64,000 nt of DNA from NCBI GenBank assembly GCA_026008535.1, contig BRKX01000006.1, forward strand, positions 7,834,501-7,898,500. Direction: 5' to 3'. Below, piece after piece: positions 56,563 through 64,000 of the stretch. The notes under the pieces are model-generated. The model saw only the letters and a program-made list of their open reading frames with translations. It did not search any database and was not told where the DNA came from. Source of the stretch: Perilla frutescens. Lineage: Eukaryota; Streptophyta; Magnoliopsida; Lamiales; Lamiaceae. Each line of letters begins with the position of its first letter. Within the stretch, counting starts at the first letter, position 1. Made by a program: the position numbers and the translations under genes.

Positions 56563-57088
56563 TGTTGGAAAATATGAAAATGTGAGGAAAATTTTATCTA
56601 GAATTTTCTAAACCCTAGAGCTCAAAGGTTTGCACTAATTGCAACCTTTCACATTTGGAGGTTACTTTAATGGTGGATCTCTTGAGAAGCTTCTTTTGGA
56701 GGCTATAAAAAGGTGCTTAACCTCATTTGTAGAACACACCAACAAATCATTATCTCATTCTCTCTTCTCTCATCTTGCTCTCTAGTTTTGAGTTCAAGTT
56801 TGTGCTCTAGGTTTTTGTTCCAAGTTTCAAGTTCTAGCTCTCTTTGATCAAGTTCGAGCTTAGTGTTCAGTTCGCCGGAGGAAGTTCTGGTTTATCTATT
56901 GTATCCTGGGAATCAAACATCCATTCAGGACAAATTTAGTTTAAGAAAATTGTGATCTCCACAGGCCTCAGGTTCCTATAAATTTGGCTATATCATTTCG
57001 ATCTTTAATTTATTTTAAGTGTTTATTTTGATCTACAACTCTTGTTGTTGTTACGTTGCTTCATTGTTTTATTCAGCTAGTGTCAACA
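56563..57088 (+). repeat. 3' LTR of copia D
   Basis: 526 bp, starts TGTTGGAAAATATG and ends TAGTGTCAACA. Partner of 42697-43231 with scattered substitutions and small indels. Confidence 0.95.
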
Positions 57089-57093
57089 GTTAG

Positions 57094-60000
57094 TAGTAAT
57101 AGTAGTAGAAGCATTTTCATTTTGGATGATGTTTGTTTATCATTTAGTAATTATGTAGTATGTTGCTTTACTAGTCTTACACCTTACGGCGCAGTATAAT
57201 TTAAGGTGATGACATTTGGTTTATAATTGGTATTCTATCTCATATCTCATTATATATTTAAAAGTTGTCAATCTACATATTTAAAAAAAATTGATGAATA
57301 CATAAACGTTAGAGCTTGAATATTGTTGGCTATTAATTTGATGATAAATAAATTCTATATTCATTAAAAAATTGGAGTTGATGGTATCAATGATATTATT
57401 AGAATACATTGATATTTTGTGTCCTGAATTATGATCCATATGAACCTCCTTTTTCAAATGTAAAACGCGATATCCCGATTATATAATGTGCAAAGACACA
57501 CATTCATTATCATTAGTCTTTTTTTGTAAAAACAAAATATAATACAAATGATTTACGGAAGTAATTAATAACATATTTTGGGTATTTTCATGTCCACCTT
57601 AAATTTCATACTAACATTGCTCAATATATAATAAAGAAAAGTCATTTCATTATCTACTGCCTCAACTCCTCCTATCTGCCTCACCACAAAAAAATCGTAC
57701 ATTTAGCCTTCAAAATTTCGTATCTCCATCAGTTAAACTCTGTAGAATCATCTCTACTTGGATATCTAACTTGGAGAATCATGAATATGGTTCAAGAATA
57801 ATTTAGTTGGTAGGTTTTGAGATTTGTTTATGATCTTCTCAAATCCTTCAATTTTTTAAGTTTCCTAAACACAGTTATCAGTTATTTGGTTGAGACCAAT
57901 TATTGAAGAAAAAAAACTTCGTCAAAGAGTTCGTAATTGACAAATAATTATTGATCAAAGACTTGTAATTACTTAATTTTTTTGAATAATGAGATAAAAA
58001 AAAGGGATCATAAGCTTTTTCCTTTCAATTTTATAGCAATTTTTTTAGAGGATATATCATATTTTCTTGAATGCATTTTAACTAAATTTAAATTACAAAT
58101 CAAAGTATGTACTTTCTATTTTATTCAAAATTTAGAAATTGTAATGTTCTTTCAAATAGTAACACACACACTTTCATTTAATAGTTTTTTTCTTCATAAT
58201 TTTTTGTACCATAGAACAAATGAGAATGATTTTCGATAATAATGTCTAGCTTTTACGAGAACTACAAATGTTGTTGTTTTAAAAAAATCGATCAATGAAA
58301 GAAAAATTATTGAAAAAATCATCACATAATTTTTTAGAAAATGTGACTTGCTTATTTTAAAAAAAATGATTAATTTTGTTATATACATATATGTTTGTAT
58401 CTGTATTTTTAAATGCCTATTTCCTATGCAATATTTCAGAATTTTATAAATTTATGTAATTAATTATTCATAGACACAACCCAATAAATAAAAAAATCCC
58501 AACAACCCAACAAAATTGCTAGGGTTTTGTATGTTTTCTTAAAATCATCGAAACCTCATTTCCGCCGCTCAGCTTCATCTCATCAGCTGCACACTCATGG
58601 TTGGCTCTCAACACATGGCATCGTTCTTCGTTTAAACATTTCTTAGCCTGATTCAAACCTATTCCTAGCTCTTAATATGTACACTAACAGATTTCAGTTC
58701 CTAGAAGACTACCCTTAGTAAACTCTTTCTAGATTTTGCAGCAAACTCATCTTCTAGTGCGCATTTTGCATTTTGATTTAGATATTAGAAACGCTACGAA
58801 TCGGAACCCTTCTCAGTCTAAGATCAGATTATGGCAGATGATTTTACAAAATCTATGCTAAACTTCATCGGCAATTGAAAGGGCATCTGCAGTTGAAAGA
58901 GTTGTACACTTGCTTGAAAATGTGATATTTATTCATATTCCAACTCTTTTTTAGATATTAAAACAATTAGAGTTGGTTTAAAAAAAAAACCAAAACAATT
59001 ACCACCACTCTTTCACCTTTCTACTACTCTTCATAGCTCCATTCTTCTCCTGCATCTTTACTGCTACTCAACCCTCCCTTTGCCATTTGCATCCATTTCA
59101 GTTCATGACTCAACTTTCTGAGGACCTAATCGGAAAGCTAGGCACAAATTTATATAGTAAGATAACACTCTATTAAATAATTTTAATAGTATATATAATA
59201 CTTCATATAATAATAATTTCTTTGATTTCAAGTGCTGAACAGTCCCGTTATACACATCTGGGATTTGAACTATTCAAAGGCAAAATGCATTTAAAGTCAA
59301 ATCTATTTATCGGATCATTAAAAATAACACTTATGCCATGTATTATTTTACATGTTGGATATTCTATCTAGAATGTCTATATGTATGTCTGATGAGCTGC
59401 ATTTATTTTAAAATGGTTGGTACTTTGCATGTAAAGAGTAGTTGACTAAGTTCATTTCTTCATTGATCAAACATTAAAAACAGAATTGTTATAATATAAT
59501 ATTATAAAATAAAAAAATAACATGGTCTGCAATGTGTTTTTTGTCCTATAGGACAAGCCCTAATCCGATTTTTTATCCCACAGACAAACCTTAGTCCGAT
59601 TTTAGGACCAAAAGTGATAGTGTCGGGACCAAAATCGGACTAGGGCATGTCCTGTGGGACCAAAATCAAAATTTTCTCGATGTTAGATGCTAATAAATAC
59701 TTCTTGATCTTTGAATGTGTACCAACAGAGCTTGTGGTTTTTTTGATTGTTTGTTGCCTAGTGTGATGAACATAATATGCATTTTCATATAAGATCTGGG
59801 AATTAGTTTTCAAAAGCTTGCCAACATGGCTTGCAATTTTTTGAAAAATATTGTGTGATCTTACATAATGATTACATCGACTACACTGCATGAATGACTA
59901 TAGCGCCATGGGAATGAAATGCATTTGTGATTTTTTTTTTTTTTACTTTTGTCTTTCTGTTTCAGCCACAGTGAACATTTATCGTCGAGCTTGGAAAAAT

Positions 60001-61146
60001 CTACAAAAACAATCAACACAACGAACTGAAAAATTTTAGTTTGGTCATTTGAAAATTTGTAATAGTATTTATATACAATCTTTAGTAGGTAATATATGTA
60101 TATTCGTGAATGAGAAGTACTACATATTAAAAAAGAGGATTAAGCAATAGAAAGAAAAACACGCCCAAAGCTACTGGTTTCATTGTTAGAATTAAAACAT
60201 ATTTATAGTGTTAGCTAAAATATTTAGGCTTCGAAGAATAATTTTGAATTTTAAAATTTGAAATCAATTTTATCAGTCTTTTTATGTTGTCTAAAGAATT
60301 ATTATATAATTGAAAATTGAAAAAAAAAAATCATACTTGAAACTCATCTACAAGAACATTAATTGCACAGTGGGAATGGGAGGATGTCATGTGTCAAGTG
60401 CTGAAGTGAATTAAGAAGACATAATTAAATAGACATTTTTTTATTATTTATTAATCGTGGCCAAGTTTGGACCACAATTTTACAATAGCTACGTGGGCCA
60501 TTTAAGCGGGCTGATAATTTAGAACAATGATAATTTGAAATAGTGGTATATATTAGAATATGAGATGGATGGGTCAAAGAAGTGTTCATGCAATGCATGG
60601 AACATGCAGATTTGGCAGACAAATTGGGCGGAAAAACTGTTGAGACTACTTCATTATAATATATAGTATAGATGTGTGATCGAATCTTTTGTGTTGGACT
60701 TGAATTATGAATATCTCAATTGCTTGATTTGTCAACTATGGGTCATTGTTTGTCTTGTAGATTTAGTGAATTCTTGTTTTTGAGCATGCAATGTAACAGT
60801 TCTTCCTTGTTTTATCTGCTTAATTTAAAGTTTCTCCACTTTTTCCAATGGTGGAATCTGTTCATAGTGCTTAGTTGCACTGCGAGTTTGTGATATGTCT
60901 GGTTATAGCGAGAAAATGATTGTCATTACAAAACGTAGATGCAACTTCTCATTTCCTTACAATGCATGAGATGTGATTAATTTGGCTTAGCTTTCTTTCG
61001 TTTTTTCATTCACAATTTTTTTTTGAAAATCAGTTACAATATTATACGTACCTGTGTTCCACCTTTTGACTGACTTTGTTTCTATGAAGGTTGTTTCTCT
61101 AATCAATTGTGAACTCTTCTTGCTCGAACGACCATATTATTTGTAG
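57094..61146. other. Remainder of eL30 intron 3
   Basis: AT-rich, no gene supported. At 58510-58640 a telo-box-like GCTAGGGTTTTGTATG and a CT-rich stretch (CTCATTTCCGCCGCTCAGCT) look like a 5' leader of a housekeeping gene, but no coding exon follows. The region ends with acceptor ATTTGTAG before exon 4. Confidence 0.4.
59537..59668. repeat. 132-bp foldback repeat
   Basis: Left arm TTGTCCTATAGGACAAGCCC...TCCGATTTT and right arm complement TGGTCCCACAGGACATGCCC...TCCGATTTT. A third GTCCGATTTTAGGACC copy lies between them. A small palindromic element or part of one. Confidence 0.7.
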
Positions 61147-61201
61147 ACAATATGTTGATCTGGGAACAACATGCGAAAAGTATTTTCGTGTATCATCAAT
61201 A

Positions 61202-61599
61202 CCTACACAGCGTAGTAAGTAGAACAATGATTTATATATTTGGGGTTGGAGAATTTATTTCATCACCAAAATTGGATGTCGGGTAATATAGTTGACGTCT
61301 TTTATTGTCATTTTTTTTTATTTTTTTTTTTATGTCGAGTAAATTAGTAAACCAGTGTCTCTGAATCAAGTGTTGAGCGATCCTCATGTTGTATGCGTTG
61401 ACTTGGATGAACGAAGTGTTATGTTTAAAAATTATGCGAAGTTATTATTTTTTTTCCCACAGTACCATCTTTTCTGGTCTTGATCTCTTTTATATCGCGG
61501 GATATACTAAAAATATATAAAGCAGGGATGAAAATGACTCGTGAAAACGTGAAAAAATACCCCTAACGTTTATCTTAAGGGGCAAATTTACTCTTGATC
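61202..61599. other. Sequence after the last eL30 exon piece
   Basis: AT-rich. The missing last part of eL30 (about 20 residues after FRVS) was looked for here and not found. Confidence 0.5.
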
Positions 61600-61940
61600 T
61601 TTTTTTAGAGCAAATGCTACCTAACCTTATACAAAAGGTGCAAATTCCCTATCCCCTCTCCTAAAATAGTATTTTTGTGCAAAAATATAGAAATTATTAA
61701 TTTTTCATACTTTTCATCACTAAAAAAATATTTTTTTTGTATAATATTCATTTAATTATAGACCTAAAATTAAATCTACATGAATAAAAATAATATTATT
61801 TTATCACAATTAAACTTGTAGTTTTGTGAATGATATTTATAAAAAAAAAACTTACATGTATTTTTCACACTTTTTTTAATAAATTATATTCATAAAAATG
61901 CAAACTCAACAAGAACAACAACAACAATAGCAGCAACAAC

Positions 61941-62890
61941 CAGTGGCGGATGGAAGGGGGTCTAGGGGGGCACTTGCCCCCTCCAACCCCCCAACAAATT
62001 TTTTGCCCCCTAATTATTATTATTTTTTTATTTAAGGTTCTTGTTGTTAGACTTGATATATTTTAAAAAAATATATGATATTAGTTTATATATAATTGAG
62101 CTTGGGAAATTGAGCCTCACTCAAATATATAAATAGATATTGGAACAAAATTAAATACACACAAATTAAACAAATTCTCTCAAATCTCTCCCTAATCAAA
62201 ACAAATTAAACAAATTATGGTTGAATTAGCAATTCGACTTTTATGAATTAGAGTTGAATTATCGATTCGAATTTTATGAATTAGACAACATATTTATTTA
62301 ATTAATATCAATTTCAATTTAATAATGAATCATGATTGAATTGCATTATTTATTTGTTTTAGTTTTTAATTTGAAATTATTGATATATATTATTCATGTG
62401 ATTTATTTTATAAATTATATATTGTAAAGCTATTATTTTATTAATTCGCTGCCTGAATTATAATTCTACCTCAAATGATTAATATGAATGAATTATCATT
62501 CGAAATTTTATTATTGGTCATAACCAATTAAATTTCAATTAATGAATTAGTCTATATTAGCAAAGAATTCAATTCAAATTTTAATTATTCATGTTATTAT
62601 TTTTAGTTATTTACTTTAATGAAAATAATATTCTTTTCTATTTAATTTGGGAAGGGAAAGAAAGATGAAAGTGTAAACTGGTCCTGAAATGACATGGCAT
62701 GGCTTCACTAGAAAAAATAATGAACAGATGAAAATGGTGTTATTTCACAAACATACCTACGACAAAAAGTAATTAAATGCAGAATTATTCACAATTGTCT
62801 CATTTTTAATGTTCTTTCTTAGCGGCACGAATAAATAGGGATTACGAAGAGTTGTTGTTTCGCCCCTAACAAAATCTGGATCCGCCCCTG
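61941..62890. mobile_element. Non-autonomous hAT element
   Basis: 950 bp with inverted ends CAGTGGCGGATGG and (complement) CAGGGGCGGATCC. Eight-base flanks GCAACAAC (61933-61940) and ACAACAAC (62891-62898) agree at seven positions but lie in an AAC repeat, so they are weak evidence alone. No transposase ORF. Confidence 0.8.
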
Positions 62891-63052
<162 letters not shown>

Positions 63053-63225
63053 TGATTCTAGGTCTATAATTAAAAAAGAAATTATAATTTTTTGTTAAAA
63101 ATGGAAACTATACAAAAAAAAATGATAAGTGTTGGAAAAAAAATCATTAAAAAAGACTTTTTGTATAAAAATACTATTTTTGGGGAGAATAGGGTGATAT
63201 CTGTTATAAAATTGGCATAATAGTG

Positions 63226-63288
63226 ATTAAAATTTATTATATAATTATCTATACAATTTATCAATGTATATCAATATGAAACGCTATC

Positions 63289-63321
<33 letters not shown>

Positions 63322-64000
63322 CTGTGTGTGTGTGTTGGTAATGTAATATAAATAAATAATATGAACTAAAATATTATTATATCAAATATATATTGATAAT
63401 CCAACTTTTCAATAATGAGATATTGCATCATGTTACAAAAAATAAATCAATCACTTTTCAAAAGCGTTGCAAACTATCTTCTGAGTAAATTTCATTTACT
63501 ACCATTTGTTCCCACAAAAATCAAAATAAATAATTTAAAAACCATTCTCTGTTCTGGTAAAAAAAGGGTTGTGATTTGTCTTTTTCTTTGTAAAATGATT
63601 AATCATAAGTTGGATTTTTTTATTATATCTAATATATCATATCTGTAAAATTAGTAATTATATCTATCATATACTAATAACTAAATCGTATTAAAAAAAA
63701 TTGAGTTTAGACCATATGAAAAAAATATTGTGAATGCACTTTTATATTCATTAAGCTTATAAACATATGCTTTAGTTTTATTTTTGAAAAATACTAACTT
63801 AATGCATCATCATCGTCATCATCAATATCATCATCTACGCATCAGAAGATTATCTTAATTACTCACCTCCAATAAAATGGGACGGGAGAACTTATAAGAT
63901 TAATTAATGCTAGCTATTACAATCTTGGGGTGGACTCCTGTGAGACGGTGTAACGGGTCATTTTCGTTAGACGGGTCATAATCCGATCTGTTTTCTTAGC
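63226..64000. other. AT-rich end of window
   Basis: A (TA)n(TG)n stretch at about 63297-63335. AAAATGGGACGGGAG at 63876-63890 resembles a Stowaway end, but no partner was found. TGAGACGGTGTAACGGGTCA at 63940 belongs to a dispersed repeat also glimpsed at 30340 and 31205. No gene. Confidence 0.45.

Larger units (their letters stand above)
42697..57088 (+). mobile_element. Ty1/copia retrotransposon D in eL30 intron 3, with nested insertions
   Basis: LTRs at 42697-43231 and 56563-57088, with identical target duplications GTTAG (42692-42696 and 57089-57093). The internal order is gag, zinc knuckle, protease, integrase, RT and RNase H. The mariner-like element at 46948-55609 sits inside RNase H. 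Removing it with one TA restores the reading across the junction. Without nested DNA the element is about 5.7 kb. All domains carry lesions. Confidence 0.95.
41285..61201 (+). pseudogene. RPL30: Cytosolic ribosomal protein eL30 (RPL30), split over 20 kb
   Basis: Exon pieces: 41285-41308 (MVVAGKKT), 42154-42259 (KKTHESINNHLAIVMKSGKF...NSK), 42373-42474 (KLILISNNCPPLRKSEIEYY, AMLAKVGVYHYNGN) and 61147-61201 (VDLGTTCEKYFRVS). They join at the positions and phases expected of plant RPL30, a 60S subunit protein of about 112 residues. Because introns remain, it is a DNA-level copy, not a retrocopy. Lesions: the exon 1 donor reads AT instead of GT; the intron 2 acceptor reads AA (GCAAGTAAATTG); the intron 3 donor reads ATGAGT instead of GTGAGT; exon 4 has two extra bases (ACAATATGTTGAT). 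The last 20 or so family residues are not found. Intron 3 holds copia D and is 18.7 kb. Most likely a pseudogene. Confidence 0.85.

Noticed and set aside
63870..63900. Second Stowaway MITE from GGGACGGGAG
   Set aside because: Only one end is visible, with no inverted partner within the expected distance.

Overview
This is plant nuclear DNA, most likely from a eudicot. It is AT-rich and its genes have spliceosomal introns. It carries Ty1/copia and Ty3/gypsy LTR retrotransposons of plant lineages, a plant mariner-like element, hAT, Stowaway and Tourist-type MITEs, many microsatellites, and two recognisable host genes. Species cannot be named from the sequence. All alignments were made by eye.

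Layout. (1) 1-3577: minus-strand copia element A, cut by the left window edge. (2) 4548-22110: a foldback MITE split by a 17-kb Tat-like Ty3/gypsy element (4903-21901, target duplication AGGCA). This element carries an antisense accessory ORF and several tandem-repeat blocks, and is itself interrupted by LARD1, an Athila-like element without pol (12225-17933, duplication ACTTG). (3) 22615-23235: the one gene that looks intact, a two-exon minus-strand gene for a heavy-metal-associated isoprenylated plant protein (HIPP). (4) 23.5-32.2 kb: AT-rich intergenic DNA with microsatellites, a duplicated hairpin-rich repeat, an LTR fragment related to the LARDs, a 379-bp foldback MITE and a Stowaway MITE. 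(5) 32265-40306: a candidate Tourist/PIF-Harbinger element (duplication TAA) containing minus-strand copia element C (32308-37674, duplication CAAAT). (6) 40661-41171: a hAT-type MITE just upstream of (7) a broken gene for cytosolic ribosomal protein eL30. Its four recognisable exon pieces lie at 41285, 42154, 42373 and 61147, so the locus spans about 20 kb. (8) The third eL30 intron holds a nested stack: copia element D (42697-57088, duplication GTTAG) contains a mariner-like element (46948-55609, duplication TA), which contains LARD2 (48431-54444, duplication CTAAT/CCAAT), which contains a solo LTR (48807-50130, duplication GTACA). (9) 61.2-64.0 kb: AT-rich DNA with a foldback element, an inserted non-autonomous hAT and a long AAC/AAT microsatellite.

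The target duplications give a clean order of events for each stack. Nearly every transposon ORF is broken by frameshifts or stops, and several of the stops look like C-to-T or G-to-A changes, as expected in methylated, silenced elements. I see no autonomous element, no CRISPR and no RNA gene. The most unusual points are the eL30 gene dispersed by the nest, the antisense ORF in the Tat element, and the way related Athila-like LTRs carry different GC-rich repeat blocks at the same place.
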